A DNA stretch of 64,000 bases from Phytopseudomonas flavescens (GCF_900100535.1 NZ_FNDG01000017.1:1-64000), one strand, 5' to 3'; shown: positions 24,750 through 36,463, counted from the stretch's first letter. Notes: a model not told the origin generated them from the sequence alone. Made by a program: numbers and translations.

Positions 24750-26720
24750 ATGACCAACACAACAAGGCCGTTCTGGCGTCTGGCTAAGCTGCCGCTGGCT
24801 GTCAGCCTCGCGTCCACTCTCAGCAGCGCGGCATTTGCCGTCAATTTCAATATCGGCGAGATCGAAGGACAGTTCGATTCGTCGCTGTCGGTGGGGGCCA
24901 GTTGGTCGACGTCCAAAGCCGACAAGAACCTGATCGGCGTCAACAATGGTGGCTACGGGCTTTCGCAAACCACTGACGATGGCCGGTTGAACTTCAAGCG
25001 TGGCGAAACCTTCTCGAAGATCTTCAAAGGTATCCACGATCTCGAACTCAAGTATGGGGATACTGGTGTTTTCGTACGTGGCAAGTATTGGTATGACTTC
25101 GAGCTTAAGGACGAGGGGCGCGAATTCAAGGACATCAGTGATTCCAACCGCAAGGAGGGCGCCAAGTCATCTGGCGGCGAGTTGCTGGACGCTTTCGTTT
25201 ATCACAACTACAGCATTGCCGATCAGCCCGGTACCGTGCGTCTGGGCAAGCAGGTGGTTAGCTGGGGCGAAAGTACCTTCATCCAGAACAGCATCAATGC
25301 GATCAACCCGGTAGACGTCGCTGCGTTCCGTCGTCCCGGTGCCGAGGTCAAAGAGGGGCTGATTCCGGTCAACATGTTCTACGTGTCGCAAAGCCTGACC
25401 GATAATCTGTCTGCAGAGTTCTTCTACCAACTGGAGTGGGATCAGACCGTCGTCGATAACTGCGGTACATTCTTCTCGCAGCCTGATGTTTATGCCGATG
25501 GCTGTAGCGACAATCTGGCCGTTCTCAGCCCTGCACTCGGAGCGCTGTCCGGGTTTGGCGCCGCCGCCGGTGCAGGCTACCGCACCACTTCCGAAGGCGT
25601 GATCGTTCCCCGTGGCGCCGACAGGGATGCCCGTGACGATGGTCAGTTCGGTCTTGCGCTACGTTGGTACGCTCAGGAGCTGGACACCGAGTTCGGTGCC
25701 TATTTCATGAATTATCACAGTCGTGCACCGATCTTCAGTGGGCAAGCCGCTTCCGCTGCGACGGTAGCCGCTGCACGGGCGGCACCTACCGGGCTGGCTA
25801 CTTCGTTGATATCTGCCCGCTGTGCGACGCTCGGGGCTACATGCTCCACACCAGGAGGGTTGGCCGCAGTCAGGAATGCCGTGCTTTCCAGCGCTCAGTT
25901 CCAAACGGCCGCAACCGGCCTGGCATCTGCTGCGATTGCAGGCAATAGCCGTTACTTTATCGAGTATCCCGAAGATATCCGTCTTTACGGTTTGAGTTTC
26001 TCCACCACGTTGCCAACCGGCACTGCGTGGAGTGGTGAAATCAGCTATCGGCCGAATGCTCCCGTACAAATCAACTCGACCGACATTCTCTTCGGCGGTT
26101 TGACCCTTATCGATCCTTCCGTGTCTCCGATTCAGGCAGCAGCGGGGCAGGACAGTCACGGCTATCGACGCAAGGAAATCACCCAACTGCAAACCACCTT
26201 CACTCACTTCTTCGATCAAGTCATGGGCGCAGCCCGTATGACCGTCGTCGGTGAAGTCGGCTGGACACATGTCGGCGGCCTGGAGAGCGTTTCGGAAATC
26301 CGCTATGGCCGCGATCCCGTATTCGGTCCCGGTCCATTGGCGGGCGGGCGTTGCCAGTCGCTCAACGCTAGCACCATCGGTGCAGGCGACGCGCGCAACG
26401 TCAGCCGCTACTGCGAAAACGATGGTTTCACCACCTCGGATTCGTGGGGTTATCGCATGCGGGCCATCTGGGATTACAACGATGCATTCGCCGGCGTGAA
26501 CCTAAAGCCCAACGTGGCCTGGTCTCATGATGTGAAGGGTTATTCCCCTGGCCCTGGTGCCAACTTCGAAGAAGGCCGCAAAGCCGTTAGCCTGGGCCTG
26601 GACGCCGAGTACCAGAATACCTACACGGCCAGTCTCGCTTACACCAATTTCTTCGGCGGTGACTATAGCGTGCAGGACGATCGCGACTTCGTCGCCCTCA
26701 GCTTCGGCATGAACTTCTAA
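24750..26720 (+). CDS. DUF1302 family outer-membrane protein
   Basis: A 656-residue exported protein with an N-terminal signal peptide (cleavage likely after AAFA near residue 29). The mature part is rich in aromatic and Gly-containing beta strands and ends in an aromatic residue (FGMNF), as do outer-membrane barrels. DUF1302 genes commonly pair with DUF1329, as here, and are linked to uptake or handling of hydrophobic substrates such as lipids and steroids. The start has GGAG eight bases upstream. A PsrA box in the leader links it to fatty acids. Confidence 0.85.
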   Translation: MTNTTRPFWRLAKLPLAVSLASTLSSAAFAVNFNIGEIEGQFDSSLSVGASWSTSKADKNLIGVNNGGYGLSQTTDDGRLNFKRGETFSKIFKGIHDLELKYGDTGVFVRGKYWYDFELKDEGREFKDISDSNRKEGAKSSGGELLDAFVYHNYSIADQPGTVRLGKQVVSWGESTFIQNSINAINPVDVAAFRRPGAEVKEGLIPVNMFYVSQSLTDNLSAEFFYQLEWDQTVVDNCGTFFSQPDVYADGCSDNLAVLSPALGALSGFGAAAGAGYRTTSEGVIVPRGADRDARDDGQFGLALRWYAQELDTEFGAYFMNYHSRAPIFSGQAASAATVAAARAAPTGLATSLISARCATLGATCSTPGGLAAVRNAVLSSAQFQTAATGLASAAIAGNSRYFIEYPEDIRLYGLSFSTTLPTGTAWSGEISYRPNAPVQINSTDILFGGLTLIDPSVSPIQAAAGQDSHGYRRKEITQLQTTFTHFFDQVMGAARMTVVGEVGWTHVGGLESVSEIRYGRDPVFGPGPLAGGRCQSLNASTIGAGDARNVSRYCENDGFTTSDSWGYRMRAIWDYNDAFAGVNLKPNVAWSHDVKGYSPGPGANFEEGRKAVSLGLDAEYQNTYTASLAYTNFFGGDYSVQDDRDFVALSFGMNF

Positions 26721-26748
26721 GCGCCCGTATTCATAGGAAAATGCATTT

Positions 26749-28116
26749 ATGAACACAACGAAAAGACTGTTGCAGACCGGCGCTCTGACCTTGTCGCTGC
26801 TGGCCTGTAGCGTGATGGCGGCGGTATCTTCGGATGAGGCCGCCAAGCTGGGTAATACGTTGACTCCGGTTGGTGCGGAGAAAGCGGGCAATGCCGATGG
26901 CAGCATTCCAGCATGGACGGGTGGTTTGCCGATCAATGCCGGGGCTGTGGATGGTGGTGGTTTCCTGGCCGATCCATTCCCCAACGAGAAGCCGCTGTTC
27001 ACCATCACCGCGCAGAACGTCGAGCAATACAAGGACAAGCTCACGCCGGGCCAGTATGCGATGTTCAAGCGTTACCCGGAAACTTACCGGATGCCGGTGT
27101 TTCCCACCCATCGCTCTGCGAACGTGCCGGAAAACATCATCGCGGCGACCAAGCGCAATGCCACCAACACCAAGCTGATTCAGGGCGGCGAGGGCCTGGA
27201 AAACTTCGAGCTGGCCAACCCCTTCCCGATTCCCAAGGATGGCCTGGAAGCGATCTGGAACCACATCACCCGCTACCGTGGCGCCAGCGTTCGACGCCAC
27301 GTCGTACAGGTGACGCCGCAGGCCAATGGCTCGTTCAGCCCGGTCAGCCTGGAAGAGGAGTTCGCCTTCCGCGGCATGATGAAGGACGTCGATACCAGCA
27401 AGCCGAGCAATATCCTGTTCTACTTCAAGCAGCGGGTAACCGCGCCTTCACGCCTCGCCGGCAACGTGCTGTTGGTGCATGAGACGATCGATCAGGTGAA
27501 GGAGCCGCGCATGGCCTGGCTGTACAACGCCGGTCAGCGCCGTGTGCGCCGTGCGCCGCAGGTGTCCTATGACGGTCCGGGCACCGCGGCCGACGGCCTG
27601 CGTACCTCGGACAACCTGGACATGTACAACGGTTCGCCGGACCGCTATGACTGGCAGTTGCTGGGCAAGAAGGAAATCTATATTCCCTACAACAGCTACC
27701 GCATCGATTCGCCGAAACTGAAGTACAGCGATATCGTCAAGGCTGGGCACTTGAACCCGGATCTGGCCCGCTATGAGCTGCACCGCGTCTGGCACGTGAC
27801 CGCTACCCTCAAGCAGGGCGAGCGTCACATCTATGCCAAGCGTGACTTCTATCTTGACGAGGATACCTGGCAGGCCTCTGCCATCGACCATTACGACGGT
27901 CGCGGTACCCTGTGGCGTGTAGCCGAAGCCCACTCGCAGTACTACTACGACAAGCAGGTGCCTTGGTACGCCGTAGAGGTGATCCACGACCTGTTGTCCG
28001 GCCGTTACCTGGCCCTGGGCCTGAAGAACGAAGAAAAGCGTGCTTACGAGTTCGACTATCCGGCCAAGGAAAGCGATTACACCCCGGCAGCCCTGCGTCA
28101 GTCCGGCGTTCGCTGA
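26749..28116 (+). CDS. DUF1329 family periplasmic lipid-handling protein
   Basis: A 455-residue protein with an N-terminal signal peptide (hydrophobic stretch TGALTLSLLACSVMA). The mature start AAKLGNTLTPVGAEKAGN is the DUF1329 signature, and the domain is related in fold to LolA/LolB lipoprotein carriers, so it may move a hydrophobic cargo to the barrel encoded just upstream. It starts 28 bp after that gene, so the two are one operon. Cargo is unknown; the PsrA box and the acyl-CoA ligase suggest fatty acids. Confidence 0.85.
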   Translation: MNTTKRLLQTGALTLSLLACSVMAAVSSDEAAKLGNTLTPVGAEKAGNADGSIPAWTGGLPINAGAVDGGGFLADPFPNEKPLFTITAQNVEQYKDKLTPGQYAMFKRYPETYRMPVFPTHRSANVPENIIAATKRNATNTKLIQGGEGLENFELANPFPIPKDGLEAIWNHITRYRGASVRRHVVQVTPQANGSFSPVSLEEEFAFRGMMKDVDTSKPSNILFYFKQRVTAPSRLAGNVLLVHETIDQVKEPRMAWLYNAGQRRVRRAPQVSYDGPGTAADGLRTSDNLDMYNGSPDRYDWQLLGKKEIYIPYNSYRIDSPKLKYSDIVKAGHLNPDLARYELHRVWHVTATLKQGERHIYAKRDFYLDEDTWQASAIDHYDGRGTLWRVAEAHSQYYYDKQVPWYAVEVIHDLLSGRYLALGLKNEEKRAYEFDYPAKESDYTPAALRQSGVR

Positions 28117-28135
28117 TCACCTCCCGCAATGCAAT

Positions 28136-28162
28136 AGCCGACCGCAGGGTCGGCTTTTTCTT
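28136..28162 (+). terminator. rho-independent terminator after the DUF1329 gene
   Basis: Stem AGCCGACC / GGTCGGCT with a GCAG loop is followed by TTTTCTT, 19 bp beyond the stop. Confidence 0.85.
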
Positions 28163-28324
28163 GGCCGTCAGGGCCGCCTTCTTCTGTGCAACATCCAAGA
28201 CAGGCGCTGTGCCATGCCTTGGGGGCGCCAACGCGTCGATGCTGGCGCCGCTGTTGCTGGAGTTGGAGTGCCGATGTTTTGGCCTTCTTTGCCCTTTTAC
28301 CCGATCTGTCTGCCAGGAACGTCC

Positions 28325-28969
28325 ATGCTTCTCGATCGCCCCGCCCTGATCCGCGAAACCTTTCCCGTCGGCCCGTTGCAGTGCAACTGCACGATCATTG
28401 GCGATCCGCTGACCGGCAAGGCCCTGGTAGTCGACCCGGGTGGCAATCCGGAGTTGATCATGGCAAGGCTCGAGGTATTGGGGCTGACGGTGGTGAGCAT
28501 CGTCCATACCCACGCGCACCTCGATCATTTTCTCGCCTCTGGGCAGATGAAAGAGAAGACCGGAGCGACGCTGCACCTGCACAAGGACGACCAGTTTCTC
28601 TGGGACAACCTCGAAATGCAGTGCCAGGTGTTCGGCGTTCCCTATACGCCCGTACCTGCGCCCGATCAGTGGCTGGCCGATGACGAGGCGCTCGCCTGCG
28701 GCTGTGGGGTGGCGTTGCATACGCCGGGACACACGCCGGGTTCGATGAGCTTCTGGTTTCCCGAGAACAAGTTGCTGATCGCCGGCGATACGCTGTTCAG
28801 GCGGGGCATCGGGCGTACCGATCTGTGGGGTGGTGACTATGCCACCATCGAACGCTCGATCAGGCAGCGATTGTATCGCCTGGACGAGGAGGCGACCGTG
28901 GTCACCGGCCACGGTGCCGATACGCGACTGGGCGACGAAATGCGTGACAATCCCTTCGTACGGGCTTGA
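28325..28969 (+). CDS. Metallo-beta-lactamase fold hydrolase, glyoxalase II-like
   Basis: A 214-residue MBL-fold enzyme. The metal motif is HTHAHLDH, with further ligands in HTPGHTPGS, the bridging Asp in IAGDTLF, and the final His in VTGHGADT. These small YcbL-type proteins hydrolyse thioesters such as S-lactoylglutathione. The ATG at 28325 follows AGGAA. It stands alone between two terminators. Confidence 0.87.
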   Translation: MLLDRPALIRETFPVGPLQCNCTIIGDPLTGKALVVDPGGNPELIMARLEVLGLTVVSIVHTHAHLDHFLASGQMKEKTGATLHLHKDDQFLWDNLEMQCQVFGVPYTPVPAPDQWLADDEALACGCGVALHTPGHTPGSMSFWFPENKLLIAGDTLFRRGIGRTDLWGGDYATIERSIRQRLYRLDEEATVVTGHGADTRLGDEMRDNPFVRA

Positions 28970-29076
28970 AAAACAAGCCGTTACGTTGGGTTGCCCCGGG
29001 AACTCGACGCCCGTCGGCGGTTCGAAACGGCTGGCCAAATCTTACATTCACACGTAACGACACAAGGGAATCATTG

Positions 29077-29733
29077 ATGAATAAGTGCCGCGCTCTGATG
29101 GCTGCGATGGTCGTACTGGCGGTTCTGTCCGGCTGTACGGCGAACCCCTATACCGGTGAGAGCCAGGCTGGCAAGGCCGGGATCTATGGTGGTGTCGGTG
29201 CCCTGGCAGGCGCGGCGATCGGTGCCGCGACCTCGAGCAAGAAGGATCGCGGCAAAGGCGCCCTGATCGGCGCTGCAGTAGGCGGTGCCGCGGGCGGTGG
29301 CTACGGCTACTACGTCGATACCCAGGAAGCCAAGCTGCGCCAGCAGTTGCAAGGCACCGGCGTTCAGGTACAGCGCAATGGCAACGACCTGACCCTGATC
29401 ATGCCGGGCAATATCACCTTCGCCAGCAACTCGGCAGACATTTCCAGCAGCTTCTACGGGACGTTGAACTCGCTGGTGCTGACCTTCAAGGAGTTCGACA
29501 AGAACGGTGTGAATATCGTCGGGCATACCGATAGCACCGGATCCGCCGACTTGAACCAGAGCCTGTCGACCCGTCGTGCTCAGAGCGTGGCCTCCTATCT
29601 GGCGGCCAATGGCGTCGCGGCATCGCGTATCTCCGCCTACGGTGCCGGCCCCAGCCAGCCCGTCGCCAGCAATGCCAATGAAGCGGGGCGTGCGCAGAAC
29701 CGCCGCGTGGAGATCAATCTGCGCCCGCTGTAA
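29077..29733 (+). CDS. OmpA-family lipoprotein with glycine-zipper segment (YiaD-like), copy 1
   Basis: A 218-residue lipoprotein: lipobox LSGC near residue 20, a Gly/Ala-rich membrane-like stretch at about residues 37-80, and a C-terminal OmpA domain that binds peptidoglycan (NITFASNSADIS, then HTDSTGS and the NRRVEI ending). It should tether outer membrane to cell wall. It corresponds in position to PA0833. A close paralogue lies at 46108-46800. Start ATG has AAGGGAA ten bases upstream. Confidence 0.92.
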   Translation: MNKCRALMAAMVVLAVLSGCTANPYTGESQAGKAGIYGGVGALAGAAIGAATSSKKDRGKGALIGAAVGGAAGGGYGYYVDTQEAKLRQQLQGTGVQVQRNGNDLTLIMPGNITFASNSADISSSFYGTLNSLVLTFKEFDKNGVNIVGHTDSTGSADLNQSLSTRRAQSVASYLAANGVAASRISAYGAGPSQPVASNANEAGRAQNRRVEINLRPL

Positions 29734-29752
29734 GGGCCGCCGATTCATCCGG

Positions 29753-29777
29753 AACCCCGCCCAGGCGGGGTTTTTCA
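29753..29777 (+). terminator. rho-independent terminator of the OmpA lipoprotein gene
   Basis: Stem AACCCCGCC / GGCGGGGTT with a two-base loop is followed by TTTTC. Confidence 0.85.
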
Positions 29778-29930
29778 TGCCTGCTATTGTGCAGGCCGCC
29801 ACGTGGCTATATGGCCGGGCGTGGCTAGACTGTGTGGAGTAACAACCGAACGCCGGGACGAGGTCGCCGCTGCCCCTCAGAGGGCGACGGCCACTTGCCC
29901 GGCGACGCAGTCGTGGGCATGGAGGTAGCT

Positions 29931-31271
29931 GTGCAGGATCAGGATGAGACGTTGGGCATTCTCGTGGTCGATGACCGCTGGGAGAACCTGGAGGACATGC
30001 AGGAACTACTGGAGGAGGTCGGCCGGCCGGTGCACTGCGTCGACTCCGGCGCCAAGGCGCTGGAATACATGCAGCATGCTCACCTGGGCCTGGTGCTGCT
30101 CGATGTGCAGATGCCACGCATGGACGGTTTCGAGGTGGCAAGGCGCATGCGCGCCGAGCCGCGCACCCGGTTCACGCCGATCATCTTCATCTCTGGAATC
30201 AGCCAGACCGATGACGTCCTGAGCAAGGGCTACGGGGCGGGGGCGGTGGATTTCATTTCCAAGCCGGTGCAGCCGGCGATTCTGTTGCACAAGGTACGGG
30301 CGCTGCTCGAGCATGAACAGTATCGCAGCGGCCTGTTGCGCCTCAGCCAGCAACTGGAGCGTGAGCGCGCCTTCAATGCGTCGATTCTGGAGAACACGGC
30401 CGAAGGCATCCTGGTGGTGGGCGATGATGGCCGCATCCGCTTCGCCAACCCGGCGATCGCCAGGATGCTTGGTTGCCACGGCGATGAGCTGGCCGGCAGC
30501 GAGCTGCTGGCCTGGATCGACACCCCGCGCGAGGATCACTGGCAGACGTCGAGTTTCCATCAGTACTGGTTGCGCCGGGAACACCTGCGCCTGCATGACG
30601 CCAATCTGCGTAGCCGGGATGGCAGCGACGTGCCGGTGGCGTTGTCCTGTTCACCCTTGCCGGATGATCAGAACGCCATGATTGTGCTGGCGTTGGACAT
30701 GTCCCTGGTTCGTGACCTGCATCGCCAGCTAGAGTCGCTGGCGATCACCGATGCCCTGACCGGCCTGCTCAACCGAAGGGGCTTCCTGCGGGAACTTCAG
30801 GCCTCGATCTCGCGTAACGAGCGCACCGGCCAGCAGGCCGCCTTGCTTTACCTCGACCTGGACGGCTTCAAGCACATCAACGATACGCTCGGGCACGAGA
30901 CGGGGGATCAGGTATTGCGGCGGGTGAGTGAGCAACTCAAGGCCTGCCTCAGGCCGTACGATCGCCTGGCACGTATCGGTGGCGACGAATTCACGGTCAT
31001 TCTCGACAGCCTCGGTGGCCCGGCGGACGCCGCATCGGTGGCGGAAAAGCTGGTTCTGCAGGTATCCGGCGAGCAGCCCGAGGTTTCCCAGGGCGTGCAG
31101 TTGGCACTTGGCGTCAGCATCGGTATTGCCTGCATACCGGCCGATGGCAATAGCGTCGAAGATGTGCTGCGCGCCGCGGATACCGCGATGTATGCGGCCA
31201 AGCGCGGCGGGCGGCGGCAGTTTCGTTTCTACGCCGACGGCGGCGATTCGGTGAGCCGAGGGCCGGCCTGA
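29931..31271 (+). CDS. Response regulator with REC, PAS and GGDEF domains (diguanylate cyclase)
   Basis: The 446-residue protein makes cyclic di-GMP. REC domain: acidic pair Asp14/Asp15, phospho-acceptor Asp58 in LLDVQMP, and the Lys in ISKPVQP. PAS domain starts near ILENTAEGILVV at about residue 145. The GGDEF domain is intact (RIGGDEF near residue 350) with the inhibitory RPYD I-site five residues before it, so activity and product inhibition are expected. GTG 29931 has GGAGG five bases upstream; ATG 29919 and GTG 29832 are alternatives. No histidine kinase is adjacent. Confidence 0.9.
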   Translation: MQDQDETLGILVVDDRWENLEDMQELLEEVGRPVHCVDSGAKALEYMQHAHLGLVLLDVQMPRMDGFEVARRMRAEPRTRFTPIIFISGISQTDDVLSKGYGAGAVDFISKPVQPAILLHKVRALLEHEQYRSGLLRLSQQLERERAFNASILENTAEGILVVGDDGRIRFANPAIARMLGCHGDELAGSELLAWIDTPREDHWQTSSFHQYWLRREHLRLHDANLRSRDGSDVPVALSCSPLPDDQNAMIVLALDMSLVRDLHRQLESLAITDALTGLLNRRGFLRELQASISRNERTGQQAALLYLDLDGFKHINDTLGHETGDQVLRRVSEQLKACLRPYDRLARIGGDEFTVILDSLGGPADAASVAEKLVLQVSGEQPEVSQGVQLALGVSIGIACIPADGNSVEDVLRAADTAMYAAKRGGRRQFRFYADGGDSVSRGPA

Positions 31272-32155
31272 TGCAGGGCGTCGAGTTGACGGTCCTTGGC
31301 TTGCCACAGCGCGTTGATCCAGTGCTGGAACTGCGTGCGGTAGGCTTCGTCCTGGTCGTAGGCCCGACCGATGAAATGAGCAGGGATCGGTAACCGCTCG
31401 ATGAGCACCACCACGTCCTCCAGCTGGCCACTGAGCAGTGTCCAGAACCCCGGGCTGCCCTGTGGATAGTGCAGGGTCACGTTGATGATGCCATGCAGTT
31501 GCTCGCCCATGGCGTCGAGCACGAAGGCCAGGCCACCCGCCTTCGGCTTGAGCAGGTAGCGGTAGGGCGATTGTTGCTCCTGGTGCTTGGCAGGGGTGAA
31601 ACGGGTGCCCTCTACGAAATTGAAGATGCCTACCGGGTTGTGTCGGAACCTGGCGCAGGTGCGCCGCGTGGTCTGCAGGTCCTTGCCCTTCTTCTCGGGG
31701 TACCTGGCCAGGTATTGCTTGGAGTAGCGCTTCATGAACGGGAAGCCGAGCGCCCACCAGCACAGACCGATTACCGGTACCCAGATCAGCTCCTGCTTGA
31801 GGAAGAACTTCAGCGGACGGATGCGTCGGTTGAACAGGTACTGCAGTACCAGGATATCCACCCAGCTCTGGTGGTTACTGGTCACCAGGTAGGAGTGCTG
31901 GTAATCGAATCCCTGCGCCCCTTCGACCTGCCAGCGAGTATTGCCCAGAAGCTGCATCCAGGCCTTGTTGCAGCTGATCCAGCCTTCGTGGATGAAGGTC
32001 ATCAGTCGATCGCAGCCACGCTGCAGCACGGGCACTGGCAGCAGGATGCGCAGCAGCGTCACGGCAAACAGCGGCCAGCACCAGAACAGGGTATTGAGGG
32101 CCAGTAGGGCACTGCCCAGTAGACCGAGCAGGGGGGCGGGCAGAAAGTGCAGCAT
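31229..32155 (-). CDS. Acyltransferase of the PlsC family (YihG-like)
   Basis: A 308-residue inner-membrane 1-acyl-glycerol-3-phosphate acyltransferase-like enzyme. An N-terminal membrane segment precedes the motif SNHQSWVDIL (His-x4-Asp), and the FVEGTRFT block binds glycerol phosphate. YihG-type enzymes reacylate lysophosphatidic acid with a particular chain preference. Its 3' end overlaps the end of the convergent GGDEF gene by 43 bp. The ATG at 32155 gives the family N-terminus. Confidence 0.88.
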   Translation of the reverse strand: MLHFLPAPLLGLLGSALLALNTLFWCWPLFAVTLLRILLPVPVLQRGCDRLMTFIHEGWISCNKAWMQLLGNTRWQVEGAQGFDYQHSYLVTSNHQSWVDILVLQYLFNRRIRPLKFFLKQELIWVPVIGLCWWALGFPFMKRYSKQYLARYPEKKGKDLQTTRRTCARFRHNPVGIFNFVEGTRFTPAKHQEQQSPYRYLLKPKAGGLAFVLDAMGEQLHGIINVTLHYPQGSPGFWTLLSGQLEDVVVLIERLPIPAHFIGRAYDQDEAYRTQFQHWINALWQAKDRQLDALHQAGPRLTESPPSA

Positions 32156-32279
32156 GGACGCGCGAACCTCGTGCAGGGTGGGCCCCGCGCAGGGCGCCGG
32201 GGCAATTGCCGCACAGGTTAACGATTGGCGATGGAACTGCAAGCCGATCCGAGCGCAGTGCGCTCGAACGAGCCGGGCC

Positions 32280-34373
<2,094 letters not shown>

Positions 34374-34386
34374 GAGGTTCTCCGTG

Positions 34387-35571
34387 TCAGTCGAGCAGCG
34401 CCAGGGTGTCGAGAGCGATCTGTCGCTCTTCGTTGGTAGGCACCACCAGCACCCGAGTGTGATCTTGCGCGTGGATCGGGCCGCTGACGCCACGCAGGCA
34501 ACGGTCGTTGGCCTCTTCGTCCAGTCGCAGGCCGAGCAGCTTCAGGTGGGCGACCGTCTTGCTGCGGATCAGCGGCGAGTTTTCGCCGATGCCACCGGTG
34601 AAGATCAGCCCGTCCAGGCGCGGTAGCGCACAGCTCATGGCTGCCAGGGATTTGCCCAGGCGATAGCAGAACACCTCGATGGCCAGGGCCGCGCCGGGGT
34701 GCCCCTGGTCACGGGCCTGTTCCAGGCTGCGCATGTCGTTGGACAGGCCGGACAGGCCAAGCAGGCCGCTGTCGTGGTTGAGCATGCGATCGATCTGTTC
34801 CAGGCTCCAGCCCAGGGTACGCGACAGGTGGCTGTGCAGGTTGGGGTCGACATCACCGCTGCGGGTTCCCATCACCAGGCCCTCCAGAGGCGTCAGGCCC
34901 ATGCTGGTGTCGCGGCTCTGACCGTTGACCACGGCACAGGTCGAACAGCCATTGCCCAGGTGAGCGACCAGCCAGGCGCTGTCGTCGGCGGCCAGGCCGC
35001 TGAGTTCCGCCGCGCGGGCGCTGACGAAGCGGTGGCTGGTACCGTGGAAGCCGTAGCGGCGTACGCCGTGGTCGCGGTACAGGTATTCCGGCACTGCGTA
35101 GCGGAAGGCGTGTTCGGGCAGGCTCTGGTGAAAGGCGGTGTCGAACACCGCCACCTGGGGCAATTGTGGGTACAGCGCCAGGGCCGCTTCGATGCCGAGC
35201 AGGCCTGCGGGATTGTGCAGCGGTGCGAGTGGGGCGACCGCTCGTATCGCCGCGATCACCTGGTCGTCCAGGCGCTGGGCACTGGTGAAGTGCTCACCAC
35301 CGTGCACGATGCGATGGCCGATGCCATGCAGGTGGCCACCTGTGGTTTCCTGCACCCGTTGCAGCAGATGAGCGAGGGCGGCGCGATGGTCGTCTGCGGG
35401 GATCGCCTGGGTGTGCTTGATGCCGTCTCGCTGCCAGTGCAGGACGGCGTCCGCGCTGCCGAGGCGTTCAGCCAGGCCGCTGATGGCGAACTGGGCCTGG
35501 TCCGGGTCGACCAGCGCGAATTTTATGGAGGAACTGCCGCAGTTGATCACCAGAATATTGCGTGCGGGCAT
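34387..35571 (-). CDS. ackA: Acetate kinase
   Basis: A 394-residue kinase that makes ATP and acetate from acetyl phosphate and ADP, or the reverse. Family signatures are ILVINCGSSSIKFAL at the start, FHGTSHRFVS (catalytic His/Arg region) and LIFTGGIGENSP near the C-terminus. It is first in the ackA-pta operon. The DUF3565 gene ends exactly one base upstream of its start. Confidence 0.96.
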   Translation of the reverse strand: MPARNILVINCGSSSIKFALVDPDQAQFAISGLAERLGSADAVLHWQRDGIKHTQAIPADDHRAALAHLLQRVQETTGGHLHGIGHRIVHGGEHFTSAQRLDDQVIAAIRAVAPLAPLHNPAGLLGIEAALALYPQLPQVAVFDTAFHQSLPEHAFRYAVPEYLYRDHGVRRYGFHGTSHRFVSARAAELSGLAADDSAWLVAHLGNGCSTCAVVNGQSRDTSMGLTPLEGLVMGTRSGDVDPNLHSHLSRTLGWSLEQIDRMLNHDSGLLGLSGLSNDMRSLEQARDQGHPGAALAIEVFCYRLGKSLAAMSCALPRLDGLIFTGGIGENSPLIRSKTVAHLKLLGLRLDEEANDRCLRGVSGPIHAQDHTRVLVVPTNEERQIALDTLALLD

Positions 35572-35886
35572 TCAAAGATCCTTAGGGTCCGTTGACGTTT
35601 CAGACTGCGCTGCGGCACACCAGCCACACATGAAATGCGTGCCGATGCACGCTTGTCGTTGCGCGGCATCGAGCACCCAGGCGCGGTTCTGCCAGGGTGG
35701 CTGGTGGCGCAGGTGCTGAGTGTGACCACAGGATAGGACAGCCACCCAGTGGCCGTCATGATCCTGCTCAAAAGCGACCAGGGCAATGCCCGATGTGGCC
35801 CGCCCGTCAGGGCTCGGGTCGCTTTCGCATCGACCCTTGGTTACACTCTCGCGTTCATTTTCCTCGAGCAAAAGGTTCGCCCCCAT
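35572..35886 (-). CDS. DUF3565-family small protein
   Basis: The conserved part covers about the last 70 residues: FEQDHDGHWVAVLSCGHTQH, then PPWQNRAWV and FMCGWC, which match DUF3565. The Cys/His pattern suggests a metal site. It abuts ackA without a gap. The start is unclear: the only in-frame ATG codons (35886 and 35916) lie over the divergent slyD start, and none has a clear ribosome site; a non-ATG start nearer the conserved part is possible. I give 35886 as a provisional start. Confidence 0.7.
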   Translation of the reverse strand: MGANLLLEENERESVTKGRCESDPSPDGRATSGIALVAFEQDHDGHWVAVLSCGHTQHLRHQPPWQNRAWVLDAAQRQACIGTHFMCGWCAAAQSETSTDPKDL

Positions 35887-36370
35887 GCAGATTGCCGCCA
35901 ACAAGGCCGTTTCCATCGACTATACCCTGACCAACGATGCCGGTGAGGTGATCGATAGTTCCGCTGGCGGCGCGCCGCTGGTGTACCTGCACGGTGCTGG
36001 CAATATCATCGTTGGCCTCGAGAAGGCACTGCTCGGCAAACAGGCCGGCGACGAGATCAATGTCTCCGTCGAGCCCGAGGAGGCCTATGGCGAGTACAGT
36101 GCCGAGCTGGTCGCTACCCTGAACCGTTCGATGTTCGAAGGCGTCGACGAACTGGAAGTCGGCATGCAGTTCCACGCCTCCGGTCCGGATGGCGGCATGC
36201 AGATCGTCACCATTCGCGAGCTGGACGGCGACGACGTGATCGTCGACGGCAACCACCCGCTGGCCGGCCAGCGCCTGACCTTCGCGGTCAAGGTCGTCGA
36301 CGTGCGTGATGCCAGCGCCGAGGAAGTCGCCCATGGTCATGTTCACGGCGAAGGTGGTCATCACCACTGA
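35885..36370 (+). CDS. slyD: FKBP-type peptidyl-prolyl isomerase, SlyD-like
   Basis: A 161-residue prolyl isomerase and chaperone. The FKBP domain begins VSIDYTLTNDAGEVIDSS, with the insert-in-flap chaperone domain in the middle, as in SlyD. The C-terminus is His-rich (GHVHGEGGHHH), so it should bind nickel or zinc, though the tail is shorter than in E. coli. The ATG at 35885 gives the usual N-terminus. A terminator follows. Confidence 0.94.
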   Translation: MQIAANKAVSIDYTLTNDAGEVIDSSAGGAPLVYLHGAGNIIVGLEKALLGKQAGDEINVSVEPEEAYGEYSAELVATLNRSMFEGVDELEVGMQFHASGPDGGMQIVTIRELDGDDVIVDGNHPLAGQRLTFAVKVVDVRDASAEEVAHGHVHGEGGHHH

Positions 36371-36440
36371 TCCGTATGTCGGCAGCCAATCTTGCGCTGC
36401 TGGCCGCTGGTCATTCGTGACTGCTAAGCTGCAAGCAGAA

Positions 36441-36463
36441 AGGGCGCCTTTTCGGCGCCCTTT
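36441..36463 (+). terminator. rho-independent terminator of slyD
   Basis: Stem AGGGCGCC / GGCGCCCT with a TTTTC loop is followed by TTG. The T tract is short but the stem is strong. Confidence 0.7.
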
